Assembly: GCF_025145285.1 (NCBI RefSeq)
Contig: NZ_CP102251.1
Coordinates: 558,001 to 622,000 of the forward strand
DNA: 64,000 nucleotides
Direction: 5' to 3'
Source: Alistipes onderdonkii
Lineage (GTDB): Bacteria > Bacteroidota > Bacteroidia > Bacteroidales > Rikenellaceae
Shown: positions 26,808 through 35,408 of the stretch, piece by piece
Layout: every line of letters starts with the position of its first letter
Position numbering within the stretch: the first letter of the stretch is position 1
The notes under the pieces: generated by a model
Databases searched by the model: none
What the model saw: the letters and a program-made list of their open reading frames with translations, nothing else
What the model was told of the DNA's origin: nothing
Made by a program: the position numbers and the translations under genes

Positions 26808-28577
26808 ATGAAAAAGATAACATATATTTTGCTTTCGGCCTGTTTCCTGCTCACGTCCTGCGAGGATTTCCTTAACAGGGATCCCGACGCCAAGGTCGGA
26901 TCCGGGGATTATTTCACGGACGAAGGCTCCCTGCTGACCTATACCAACGGGTTCATCCAGAAATACACCCCCAGCGCAGCAGACCTGGGCTACGGCGACG
27001 GGTACTCGGACATCATGGCCACCGAAAAGTCGTTCACGTTCCTGACCAACGCCTCGTGGACACCCGACCTGCAGAGCGGCTGGTCGATCAGCAACTGGAC
27101 GCCGATCTACAACATCAACTATTTCCTGGTGCACATGCGCGAGGCGAAGGGGCTCTCCGAAGCTACCTACAACCACTACGAAGGCACAGCCCGTTTCTGG
27201 CGCGCCTGGCAATACTTCGAGAAGGTCAAGACCTTCGGCGCCGTACCCTGGTACGACGAGCCGATCGACCCCGAGGACATGGTGGCACTCTACAAACCGC
27301 GCGACAGCCGCGAATACGTCATGGAGCGCGTGCTCGAAGACCTGGACTTCGCCTGCAAACATTGCTACACGTCGTCGGAATGGATCAACTGCGCCCGCAT
27401 CAACCGGTACATCGCCCTGGCCTACAAGGCCCGCGTCTGCCTGTTCGAAGGCACCTACCGCAAATACCATTCGGTTGACCCGTCGACGGGCAAGGCGTGG
27501 GAAGACAAGCAGGCTTCGGAGAAATTCCTGCGCGAATGCGCCGAGGCATGTGAGGAATTGATGGCGGCCGGCGTATACAGCATCGTGAACAACCCCGCCA
27601 ACGTCAAGACCCAGTACCGGGAACTCTTCACGCAGGAGGCCGTCAACACGACCGAGGTGATCTGGGCACGCCAGATGAGCGTCGGCATGACCACGTTCCA
27701 CGACCTGACGTGGCGTTACACGTCGGGCAGCTACGGACAGCGCTGGTCGCTCGACCAGGATTTCGTGAAGACCTACCTCAACCTGGACGGTTCGCGCCAC
27801 ACGGCGACCGGCGAGGAGTTCACGACCGAAGTCGAAAACCGCGACTACCGTCTCTCGCAGAGCATCATCACGCCGGGCTACACGAAGCTGGTGGGCGGCG
27901 TTTCGACCGCGACACCCCCCGATTTCACGGTGACGCTGACCGGCTACCAGGTCATCAAGTTCAACATCGACGACAAGGCATACGAGTCGGCATCGGTTTC
28001 TTACAACTCGCTGCCCATCATGCGTTACGCCGAGGTACTGCTCAACTACGCCGAGGCAAAGGCCGAGCTGGGCGAATTCAGCGACGACATCTGGAACAAG
28101 ACCATCAAACCGCTGCGTGAGCGCGCAGGCGTCGACGGTAAGCGCCCGACGTCGGCAGACCCCTATCTGCAACAGTACTACGGGCTGAGCGACAGCGACC
28201 TGCTGGAGATCCGCCGCGAGCGCGCCATCGAGTTGCTGCTGGAAGGGTTCCGTTACAATGACCTGATGCGCTGGCATGCGGGCGAGCTGCTGAACAAGCA
28301 GTGGTACGGCATCTACATCCCGGCCATGGATACCTCCTACGACCTCAACGGTGACGGCATCAACGACGTCTGCGTGATTTCGGGCGAAGCCGGCAACGAA
28401 CCCGGCGTAACGTACATCGTACTCGACGACAGCAAATATTCGCTGGAGAACGGCACGACCGGACGTCTGCTCTATACCGTGGGCCGCAACTTCGAGGAGA
28501 AGCGCTACCTGCGCCCCATCCCCAAGACGGCGCTGAACATCAACCCCGACCTGGGACAAAACTACTACTGGAGATAA
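26808..28577 (+). CDS. SusD/RagB-family surface lipoprotein
   Basis: 589 residues, substrate-binding partner of the SusC at 23486. Lipobox LTSC (Cys18). SusD fold signatures: N-terminal CEDFLNRDPDAKVGSGDYFT, the TPR-like helical core (ARFWRAWQYFEKVKTFGAVP, EYVMERVLEDLDFACKH), and the typical C-terminal LPIMRYAEVLLNYAEAKAEL and IRRERAIELLLEGFRYNDLM. The substrate cannot be read from sequence; neighbours suggest a phosphorylated or glycerophosphoryl compound. Confidence 0.95.
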   Translation: MKKITYILLSACFLLTSCEDFLNRDPDAKVGSGDYFTDEGSLLTYTNGFIQKYTPSAADLGYGDGYSDIMATEKSFTFLTNASWTPDLQSGWSISNWTPIYNINYFLVHMREAKGLSEATYNHYEGTARFWRAWQYFEKVKTFGAVPWYDEPIDPEDMVALYKPRDSREYVMERVLEDLDFACKHCYTSSEWINCARINRYIALAYKARVCLFEGTYRKYHSVDPSTGKAWEDKQASEKFLRECAEACEELMAAGVYSIVNNPANVKTQYRELFTQEAVNTTEVIWARQMSVGMTTFHDLTWRYTSGSYGQRWSLDQDFVKTYLNLDGSRHTATGEEFTTEVENRDYRLSQSIITPGYTKLVGGVSTATPPDFTVTLTGYQVIKFNIDDKAYESASVSYNSLPIMRYAEVLLNYAEAKAELGEFSDDIWNKTIKPLRERAGVDGKRPTSADPYLQQYYGLSDSDLLEIRRERAIELLLEGFRYNDLMRWHAGELLNKQWYGIYIPAMDTSYDLNGDGINDVCVISGEAGNEPGVTYIVLDDSKYSLENGTTGRLLYTVGRNFEEKRYLRPIPKTALNINPDLGQNYYWR

Positions 28578-28590
28578 ACAAGGAGGAAAC

Positions 28591-28619
28591 GCGCCCCGGG
28601 CGGGATTTTCCCGGGGCGC
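28591..28619 (+). other. Very stable hairpin after susD
   Basis: GCGCCCCGGG, nine-base loop, CCCGGGGCGC; ten G:C pairs but no T-tract. It lies between susD and the phosphoesterase gene and could stabilise the susCD part of the transcript or cause partial termination. Confidence 0.55.
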
Positions 28620-28651
28620 GCATCCCGATATAAACCTTAATTCAGCATACA

Positions 28652-30208
28652 ATGAAACGATACATATTTATCATCGCCGCACTCACCGCCCTGATCTTTA
28701 CCGGGTGCTCGAATGACGACGACCGCCCGGTAAAGACCCCCATAGATCCGCTGACCGACATCTACGGAGTGGTGACCGACAACCAGGGGAACAGACTGCA
28801 GGGAATCGTCGTAAGCGACGGATATACCTGCACAGCCACCGACGAGAACGGCGTCTACCAGCTTACGGCCGGGGAATTCTCCTATCAGGTGTACCTTTCG
28901 ATCCCCGCGGCATACGAAGTCCCCATGTCCGAAGGGCTGCCCTGCTTCTGGCAGAAACTGACCGAAGGACGCAAGCGCTACGACTTCACGCTGACCCCGC
29001 TGGCCGGAGGTGCCGAGAACGAGTTCAACCTCTTCTGCGTGGCCGACCCCCAGTGCCAGAACACGACCAACATCGCACGTTTCAACAACGAAACGGTACC
29101 CGACATCGCCGCGCAGGTCGCAGCTTCGACGCTGCCGTGTTACGGCATCACGTTGGGCGACATAGGCTGGAACACCGAGAATACGGACTACACGAACGAC
29201 GTATTCCCGCTGATGAAAAAGGCCATGCAGATGGACAAGGTCGGGCTGCCGCTCTTCCAGCTGATGGGCAACCACGACAACAAGGTGATCGCCGTCAGCA
29301 AGAACGACTATACCGTGGCACACGACATCGCCGCACAGCGGAATTTCGAATACATCTTCGGCCCCGTAAATTATTCGTTCGACCGCGGCAACGTGCACAT
29401 CGTCGCCATGGACAATATCATTTTCCCGAGCCACAAGGATTATTCGCTCGGATTCCGCGACGACCAGGTCGAGTGGCTCCGCCAGGATCTGAGTTATGTT
29501 TCGAAAGACAAAATGGTGATCTTCTGCGTACACATCCCCATGCGCGCCAGCAACAACCAGAACGTACAGGCGGTACTCGAACTGCTCAAGCCGTTCGCCG
29601 AGGTGCATATCATGTCGGGACACACGCACTATGCCGAGAACAACACCTACGACAGCCACTACGAACACGTGCACGGCGCAGCCTGCGGCGCATGGTGGCA
29701 TTCGACGATCAATACCGACGGAACGCCCAACGGCTATGCGATCTACAAGGTCAAGGGCGCGACGATCGACAACTGGGTTTATAAGGCCACGGGCTTCGAC
29801 CCCGATTTCCAGATACGCCTCTACCGCGGCAGCGACATCTTCATGGAAGGGTATACGCCTTCGTACCAGTTCTATTACAAGGGTGACGACCAGATCGTGG
29901 CCAACATCTGGAACGCCGACAAGGACTGGAAGATCGAAGTCTATGAAAACGGCACCAAGACCGGGGAAATGAAGCCCTACGAGAGCAATGCGACCAAACG
30001 CGACGCATGGGCATCAGGCTACCACTGCGGCGTACAGGGACGCGCCCCGGGCAACTACGACCGCACCAACACGAGCCACCTGTACTACTACACGCTCCAA
30101 TCGTCCACGGCTTCGGTCGAAGTCCGCGCCACGGATAAATTCGGCCAGACTTACAGCCAGTCGAAATTCACTACGGGCCTTGCCGAGGATTTCCCGGTCG
30201 GCGAGTAG
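28652..30208 (+). CDS. Calcineurin-like phosphoesterase lipoprotein
   Basis: 518 residues; lipobox FTGC (Cys19). Three parts: an N-terminal Ig-like domain (about 38-115, DIYGVVTDNQGNRLQGIVVS), the metallophosphoesterase core (about 125-345) and a C-terminal domain (about 355-515). Metal-site motifs: VADPQCQ, ITLGDIGW, LMGNHDN, FCVHIP, MSGHTHYAE. The first motif has Gln where many calcineurin-like enzymes have His. A phosphodiesterase or phosphomonoesterase exposed on the envelope. It follows SusC/SusD in the same orientation and precedes a second phosphoesterase, so it should process the captured phosphate ester. Confidence 0.9.
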   Translation: MKRYIFIIAALTALIFTGCSNDDDRPVKTPIDPLTDIYGVVTDNQGNRLQGIVVSDGYTCTATDENGVYQLTAGEFSYQVYLSIPAAYEVPMSEGLPCFWQKLTEGRKRYDFTLTPLAGGAENEFNLFCVADPQCQNTTNIARFNNETVPDIAAQVAASTLPCYGITLGDIGWNTENTDYTNDVFPLMKKAMQMDKVGLPLFQLMGNHDNKVIAVSKNDYTVAHDIAAQRNFEYIFGPVNYSFDRGNVHIVAMDNIIFPSHKDYSLGFRDDQVEWLRQDLSYVSKDKMVIFCVHIPMRASNNQNVQAVLELLKPFAEVHIMSGHTHYAENNTYDSHYEHVHGAACGAWWHSTINTDGTPNGYAIYKVKGATIDNWVYKATGFDPDFQIRLYRGSDIFMEGYTPSYQFYYKGDDQIVANIWNADKDWKIEVYENGTKTGEMKPYESNATKRDAWASGYHCGVQGRAPGNYDRTNTSHLYYYTLQSSTASVEVRATDKFGQTYSQSKFTTGLAEDFPVGE

Positions 30209-30227
30209 ATTATTACGGAAAAATTCG

Positions 30228-30235
30228 TAACTTTG
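30228..30235 (+). promoter_or_regulatory. -7 box TAACTTTG before the second phosphoesterase
   Basis: Matches TAnnTTTG; 28 bases upstream of the preferred ATG at 30264. No good -33 TTTG is present, so it may be a weak internal promoter. Confidence 0.35.
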
Positions 30236-30263
30236 TGAATTGCGATTCAAAAGCAGAAACGAA

Positions 30264-31439
30264 ATGAAACGACTGATCTCGATACTCGTCGCCCTGTCGG
30301 TCTGGGGCATTGCCTGCGCACAGCCCTCGGTACGCATTGCCCACGGGCCCTACCTGCAACAGGTCACCGACGACGGCTTCACCGTGGTATGGACGACGAC
30401 CATGGACGCCGCGTCGTGGGTCGAAGTAGCCCCTGACGACGGATCGCATTTCTATGCCGCCGAGCGGCCGAAATATTACGATTCGCACATCGGCAAACGC
30501 CGCATAGGACGCCTGCACCGCGTACGCGTGGAGGGGCTGGCTCCGGGGACGACCTACCGTTACCGCATCATGCAGCAGGGCGTGCTCTGCGACCAAGGCA
30601 ACAAGCGGGTAGTCCTGGGCGAAGGTTACGGGAGCGACATCCTCAAACACAAGCCCTATACGGCCACTACGCTCGACGGGCGGAAAGAAAAAACAGAATT
30701 CTGGGTCGTGAACGACATTCACGCCCAGGATTCGATCTTCCGGTTGCTGCTGGAAGGCGTCGGGAAGGCCAAACCCGATTTCGTCTGCTTCAACGGCGAC
30801 ATGCTCAGTTCGATGGAGTCCGAGAAACAGCTTTTCGAGGGTTATCTCAATTCGGCGGCCGAATTGCTGACACCCGCGGGAATCCCGATCTTCGCAACGC
30901 GCGGCAACCACGAGAACCGCGGCTCCTTCTCCCCGAGATTCCTCGACTACTTCCCGACCTCCACGGGCGAGGTATACTACACGTTCCGGCAGGGCCCGGC
31001 CTATTTCGTCGTGCTGGACTGCGGCGAGGACAAGCCCGACAGCGACATCCGCTACTACGGGTTGTCGACTACCGACGCCTACCGCGAACAGGAAGCCCGC
31101 TGGCTGAAGGGCGTGGTCGAAAGCGAGGAATACCGCTCGGCACCCCTGCACATCGTCGTGCTGCACATGATCCCGGGCGGGAAAAGCAGCTGGCACGGCG
31201 AACAGGAACTCCGCAGGCTGCTCGTACCGATCCTCAACGAAGCTTCGGTCGACATCATGCTATGCGGGCACTACCACCGCTACCAGTGGATCGACGACGG
31301 GAGCCGGGGCACGAACTTCCCGATCCTCGTAAATTCGAACCGGGACAAGCTCGTGGTGAAGGCCGACCGCAGGGGAATCGACATCGACGTCGTGAACACG
31401 GGCGGCGAGGTCATCAAACGCCACCGGATCGACAAGTAA
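30264..31439 (+). CDS. Purple-acid-phosphatase-like exported metallophosphoesterase
   Basis: 391 residues from the ATG at 30264 (MKRLISILVALSVWG), chosen because a signal peptide starts there; the ATG at 30240 adds eight charged residues. An N-terminal FN3-like domain (RIAHGPYLQQVTDDGFTVVW, then LAPGTTYRYRIM) precedes the catalytic domain. The metal motifs are complete: FWVVNDIHAQD, CFNGDML, TRGNHENRG, VVLHMIPGG, MLCGHYHRYQ. Likely a periplasmic phosphomonoesterase that releases phosphate. It has a 55-base gap to the previous gene and a hairpin after it. Confidence 0.9.
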   Translation: MKRLISILVALSVWGIACAQPSVRIAHGPYLQQVTDDGFTVVWTTTMDAASWVEVAPDDGSHFYAAERPKYYDSHIGKRRIGRLHRVRVEGLAPGTTYRYRIMQQGVLCDQGNKRVVLGEGYGSDILKHKPYTATTLDGRKEKTEFWVVNDIHAQDSIFRLLLEGVGKAKPDFVCFNGDMLSSMESEKQLFEGYLNSAAELLTPAGIPIFATRGNHENRGSFSPRFLDYFPTSTGEVYYTFRQGPAYFVVLDCGEDKPDSDIRYYGLSTTDAYREQEARWLKGVVESEEYRSAPLHIVVLHMIPGGKSSWHGEQELRRLLVPILNEASVDIMLCGHYHRYQWIDDGSRGTNFPILVNSNRDKLVVKADRRGIDIDVVNTGGEVIKRHRIDK

Positions 31440-31465
31440 CCGCCTGAAAGGAAACAGAACAGGGA

Positions 31466-31489
31466 CAAAGGCGCTTCCGGGCGCCTTTG
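31466..31489 (+). terminator. Hairpin after the PAP-like gene
   Basis: CAAAGGCGC, six-base loop, GCGCCTTTG, followed by CTCTTGG only. A good stem but a poor T-tract, so perhaps partial termination before the glycerophosphodiesterase gene. Confidence 0.45.
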
Positions 31490-31527
31490 CTCTTGGAACA
31501 AACCGCAGAGAACCAACAAAACGCAAT

Positions 31528-32424
31528 ATGAAAACATCCAGACTACTGACCGCCTTCGCCACCGCCGCCCTGCTGCTCGGATGCGCCCCGGGCGGGCAAA
31601 AGGCCGAAGGGCCCTACTACATCGACATCAAAGACCGCACACAGCTGCACGAGTGGTTCCGCTATTCGCCCGAGCGGCCGGTCGTCATCAGCGGCCACCG
31701 CGGCGGCATGGTGACGGGATTCCCCGAAAACTGCATCGAGTCGTTCGAGAAGACGCTCACGATGATGCCCTCGTTCTTCGAGATCGACCCGCGCATGACC
31801 AAAGACAGCGTGATCGTGCTGATGCACGACGCCACGATCGACCGTACCACGACCGGCACGGGCAAGGTTTCGGACTACACCTACGCGGAGTTGCAGCAGT
31901 TCTTCCTCAAGGATCGCGAAGGCAACGTCACGACCTACAAGATCCCCACCCTCGAGGAGTGCATCGCATGGAGCCAGGGCAAGACGATCCTCAACCTCGA
32001 CATCAAGGACGTCCCGCTCGAAGTGATGTCGCAATTCATCAACCGCCTGGCACCGGCCAACGTGATGTATACCGTGCGCAACGCCAAACAGGCGCGCACG
32101 TACCTCGACCGCGACCCGCAGGCGATGTTCTCGTGCTGGTGCAAGAACATGAAGGAATTCAACGAATACGTCGGGGAGCGGATTCCCTGGTCGCAGGTGA
32201 TGGCCTACGTCGGCACGATGATGCTGCCCGACCAGCAGGAGCTTTACGACAACCTGCACCGCAACGGCGTGATGTGCATGATCTCGCTCGCCCCGACGCA
32301 CGACCGCAGGGCCACCGACGCGCAGAAGATACAGGGCTATGAACTCGAAATCCCGACGGGTTGCGACGTCATCGAAACCGACTACCCCTACTTATTCCAG
32401 AACCTCAATCTCAACCGCAAGTAA
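31528..32424 (+). CDS. Glycerophosphodiester phosphodiesterase lipoprotein
   Basis: 298 residues, lipobox LLGC (Cys19). GDPD TIM-barrel motifs: VVISGHRGGMVTGFPENCIE (His57 with the following Glu-Asn), FFEIDPRMTKDSVIVLMHDA (acidic metal pair and second catalytic His), DRTTTGTGKVSDYTYAELQQ, and ILNLDIKD. The family hydrolyses glycerophosphodiesters to glycerol phosphate and an alcohol. It is encoded within a run of phosphatases and shares the neighbourhood of a GlpT-like importer and G1P dehydrogenase, which gives a plausible release, import and oxidation route. Confidence 0.93.
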   Translation: MKTSRLLTAFATAALLLGCAPGGQKAEGPYYIDIKDRTQLHEWFRYSPERPVVISGHRGGMVTGFPENCIESFEKTLTMMPSFFEIDPRMTKDSVIVLMHDATIDRTTTGTGKVSDYTYAELQQFFLKDREGNVTTYKIPTLEECIAWSQGKTILNLDIKDVPLEVMSQFINRLAPANVMYTVRNAKQARTYLDRDPQAMFSCWCKNMKEFNEYVGERIPWSQVMAYVGTMMLPDQQELYDNLHRNGVMCMISLAPTHDRRATDAQKIQGYELEIPTGCDVIETDYPYLFQNLNLNRK

Positions 32425-32428
32425 ACAA

Positions 32429-33295
32429 ATGGCTGCATTCGAAAAATACCGCTCGGTCTACACGCACGACGAACTGATGGAACACCTGCGCCGCATCCGG
32501 CACGTGGCGCTCGACATGGACGGCACGATCTACATGGGCATGTCGCTCTTTCCCTACACCAAGCCGTTCCTCGCGGGGCTCAAGGAGATGGGCATCGGCT
32601 ATTCGTTCCTGACCAACAACCCGTCGAAGTCGATCGCCGACTACCTGCACAAACTCGACGTGCTGGGCATACGGGCGACACGCGACGAGATGTACACCAC
32701 CGCACTGGCGACGATCGACTACATCAGGGAGCATTACCCTGCGGCCAAACGGCTTTTCCTGCTCGGCACGCCGAGCATGATCTCGGAATTCGAGGCCGCA
32801 GGTTTCGAATCGGCCGCAGATTCGGCGGACGACGTGCCGGACGTGGTGGTCGCGGCGTTCGACATGACGCTGCAGTATGACCGCCTGTGCCGCGCCGCAT
32901 GGTGGGTGTCGCAGGGTGTACCCTACATCGCCACCAACCCCGACCGGGTATGCCCCACCGACCAGCCGACGGTACTGGTCGACTGCGGTTCCATTTGTGC
33001 TTGCATCGAACATGCCACGGGACGGCGGCCCGACATCACGCTCGGCAAACCCGATCCCAACATGCTCTCGGGCATACTCTCGCGCCACGGCCTGCAACCC
33101 GACCAGATCGCGATGGTCGGCGACCGCATCTACACCGACGTGGCGATGGCGCACAATGCCAAGGCCATGGGCGTGCTGGTGCTCTCGGGCGAAACGACGC
33201 TCGACGTGGCGGACAAGGCCGACCCGCAGCCGCACATCACGGCCGACAGCATCGAAGTGCTGGGCGCGCTGATCCGCGAAGCGCACAGCAAATAA
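32429..33295 (+). CDS. HAD phosphatase of the NagD/AraL type
   Basis: 288-residue cytoplasmic protein; the start at 32429 is five bases after the GDPD stop, while the longer frame only reads GDPD sequence out of frame. HAD motifs: VALDMDGTIYMG (nucleophile Asp), YSFLTNNPSKS, LGKPDPNML (Lys) and MVGDRIYTDVAMA. The class II cap is of the NagD/AraL/glycerol-phosphate phosphatase kind. In Bacillus AraL is adjacent to AraM. Here it could dephosphorylate a glycerol phosphate or a sugar phosphate. Confidence 0.9.
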   Translation: MAAFEKYRSVYTHDELMEHLRRIRHVALDMDGTIYMGMSLFPYTKPFLAGLKEMGIGYSFLTNNPSKSIADYLHKLDVLGIRATRDEMYTTALATIDYIREHYPAAKRLFLLGTPSMISEFEAAGFESAADSADDVPDVVVAAFDMTLQYDRLCRAAWWVSQGVPYIATNPDRVCPTDQPTVLVDCGSICACIEHATGRRPDITLGKPDPNMLSGILSRHGLQPDQIAMVGDRIYTDVAMAHNAKAMGVLVLSGETTLDVADKADPQPHITADSIEVLGALIREAHSK

Positions 33296-33317
33296 CCGGA
33301 CGCAGCATGCCGTCCGG
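33296..33317 (+). other. Stem-loop after the HAD gene
   Basis: CCGGACG, eight-base loop, CGTCCGG directly at the end of the HAD gene, without a T-tract. The full terminator lies further on at 33422. Confidence 0.35.
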
Positions 33318-33421
33318 CTGACCGGCAGCACCGCACCGCCGCACCGGCATATCAGCGCTTGGGCGCACAAATGCCTGTCGGAAACAGCACTCCGAATAGG
33401 CGGAGGTTATACTCCTATCAG

Positions 33422-33452
33422 AAAAACCGGGCTCGCAAGGGCCCGGTTTTTT
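33422..33452 (+). terminator. Terminator of the phosphate-ester operon
   Basis: AAAAACCGGGC, eight-base loop, GCCCGG followed by six T. About 130 bases downstream of the HAD gene. Confidence 0.85.
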
Positions 33453-33474
33453 ACGGTGTTCACCGGAAAAGCAC

Positions 33475-33482
33475 TATCTTTG
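33475..33482 (+). promoter_or_regulatory. -7 box TATCTTTG for the ZIP transporter gene
   Basis: Exact TAnnTTTG match about 100 bases before the ATG at 33584. The -33 region falls in the T-tract of the preceding terminator (TTTTAC), an imperfect match. Confidence 0.5.
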
Positions 33483-33500
33483 CAGAAGATAAGTTGCACC

Positions 33501-33533
33501 CGGGCAATTGGGAGCTTGCTCCCTTGCCGCCCG
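33501..33533 (+). other. Leader hairpin upstream of the ZIP transporter
   Basis: CGGGCAA ... TTGCCGCCCG with an inner GGGAGC-TT-GCTCCC stem. It is in the predicted 5' leader of a metal transporter, so a regulatory role is possible, but I recognise no known riboswitch class. Confidence 0.35.
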
Positions 33534-33583
33534 TTTGCACCATCATCGCGGCGATAGAGCCAGATAAACGAACGGTAAACCCT

Positions 33584-34384
33584 ATGGAACACAATATCCT
33601 CATACCCCTGCTGCTGACGCTGGGCGCCGGACTGGCCACCGGCATCGGCAGCGCCATCGCTTTCTTTGCCCGCCGCACCAACAAGCGGCTGCTGTCGTTC
33701 TCGCTGGGCCTGTCGGGCGGCGTGATGATCTACGTATCGTTCGTCGAGCTGTTCCAGCAGGCGCACGCCACCCTCTCGGACGAATGGGGCGCACAGACGG
33801 GGATCATCGTCACCGTCGCCAGCTTCTTCGCCGGGATACTGCTCATCGGCATCATCGACCGGCTCGTCCCCTCGTTCGAAAACCCCCACGAGGCACACAT
33901 GGTCGAGGAGATGGACAAGCAGCCCCGCAACCCGAAGCTCATGCGCATGGGCGTAATGACCGCACTGGCAATCGGCATACACAATTTTCCGGAAGGTATC
34001 GCCACGTTTACCTCGGCCGTGGACAACATGGCCCTGGGCGTTGCCATCGCCGCGGCGATCGCCATCCATAACATCCCCGAAGGCATTGCCGTCTCGATCC
34101 CGGTTTACTACGCCACGGGCGACCGCAAAAAAGCCTTCAAACTCTCGTTGTTGTCGGGGCTCGCGGAACCTGTCGGGGCGGTGCTGGCCTACCTTGTGCT
34201 GATGCCATTCATGACGCCGACACTGATGGGCTGCATCCTCGCGGGCGTGGCGGGAATCATGGTATTCATTTCGATCGACGAACTGCTGCCAGCGGCCCGT
34301 GAATACGGCGAAGCGCACATCTCGATCTACGGCGTAGTGGCCGGCATGGCACTGATGGCCGTAAGTCTCATAATGCTCGGATAA
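33584..34384 (+). CDS. zupT: ZIP-family divalent metal transporter
   Basis: 266 residues, start at 33584 (MEHNILIPLLLTLGAGLATG); the longer frame reads the terminator region and is rejected. Eight hydrophobic segments. The two ZIP metal-site helices are explicit: ALAIGIHNFPEGIATF and AAIAIHNIPEGIAVSIPVYY (H-N-x-P-E-G twice). Imports zinc and probably other divalent metals across the inner membrane. Four bases separate it from the exchanger gene. Confidence 0.95.
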   Translation: MEHNILIPLLLTLGAGLATGIGSAIAFFARRTNKRLLSFSLGLSGGVMIYVSFVELFQQAHATLSDEWGAQTGIIVTVASFFAGILLIGIIDRLVPSFENPHEAHMVEEMDKQPRNPKLMRMGVMTALAIGIHNFPEGIATFTSAVDNMALGVAIAAAIAIHNIPEGIAVSIPVYYATGDRKKAFKLSLLSGLAEPVGAVLAYLVLMPFMTPTLMGCILAGVAGIMVFISIDELLPAAREYGEAHISIYGVVAGMALMAVSLIMLG

Positions 34385-34388
34385 AACA

Positions 34389-35408
34389 ATGGACATCCTG
34401 TTACTACTCGTCGGCCTGGGGCTGATCCTCGGCGGCGCAAATTTCCTGACGGACGGCTCTGCGGCGGTAGCCCAGCGTTTCCGCGTCCCGGAATTCATCA
34501 TCGGCCTGACGATCGTCGCCGTCGGCACCTCGATGCCCGAACTGGTGGTCTCGGTGCTCTCGGCTGCGGCGGGCAACAGCGACGTGGCGATCGGCAACGT
34601 CGTCGGCTCGAACATCTTCAACGTCTTCGTAATCCTGGGAATCTGCGCGCTGATCCGGCCGCTCGTGCTTACGAAGGAGAACATCCGGCGCGACATCCCG
34701 TTCGGCATGGCCGCGTCGCTCGTGCTGCTGACGGTCACTTCCGACCGCCTGGTATGCGCCGGGGCAACGGACAGAATCGGCCGCCCGGACGGCATCGTCA
34801 TGCTCGCGCTCTACATCGGGCTGATGTGGTACATGATCCGCACAACCAAACGCCAGCGCGGCATGCCCGGTGCAGCGGGCGGGACGATAATCCCGGCATC
34901 TGAAGCCGGAGCCATCGTAAAAAACGGGGTAAAGCAAGCCGAAGGGACTAAGAAACCGATGGCGTTGTGGCTGGCGGGGGTGATGATCGCAGGAGGGCTC
35001 GCGGGACTGATCTTCGGCGGCGAGATGTTCCTGAAAAGCGCTACGGCGATCGCCCGCACGCTCGGAATCAGCGAATCGGTCATCGCCATCACGCTCGTGG
35101 CGGGCGGCACGTCGCTGCCGGAACTGGCTTCGTCGGTGGTATCGCTGCTCAAAGGCAAGGCCGAAATGGCGCTCGGGAATGTCATCGGATCGAACATCGC
35201 CAATATCCTGCTGATCCTGGGCATCAGCGCCACGATCCACCCCCTGACGATGGGCGGGATCACGCTGACGGACATCCTCGTGGTCGTGCTGAGTTCGCTG
35301 CTGCTGTTCATGGCAGCCTTCACGTTCCGCAGCAAAAAGCTCGACCGGTGGGAAGGCGCTATCTTCCTGGCGATTTACATCGCTTACATCTGGTATTTGG
35401 TCAGGTAA
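34389..35408 (+). CDS. Calcium/sodium antiporter (CaCA family, YrbG-like)
   Basis: 339 residues with about ten membrane segments in two halves. The two alpha-repeats are GTSMPELVVSVLSAAAGNSD followed by IGNVVGSNIFN, and GGTSLPELASSVVSLLKGKA followed by LGNVIGSNIANIL. The G-T-S-x-P-E and G-N-x-x-G-S-N motifs are diagnostic for cation/Ca exchangers. The two halves are joined by a hydrophilic linker near residues 155-195. Probably cotranscribed with the ZIP gene. Its 3' end overlaps the convergent mutY by 25 bases. Confidence 0.93.
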   Translation: MDILLLLVGLGLILGGANFLTDGSAAVAQRFRVPEFIIGLTIVAVGTSMPELVVSVLSAAAGNSDVAIGNVVGSNIFNVFVILGICALIRPLVLTKENIRRDIPFGMAASLVLLTVTSDRLVCAGATDRIGRPDGIVMLALYIGLMWYMIRTTKRQRGMPGAAGGTIIPASEAGAIVKNGVKQAEGTKKPMALWLAGVMIAGGLAGLIFGGEMFLKSATAIARTLGISESVIAITLVAGGTSLPELASSVVSLLKGKAEMALGNVIGSNIANILLILGISATIHPLTMGGITLTDILVVVLSSLLLFMAAFTFRSKKLDRWEGAIFLAIYIAYIWYLVR

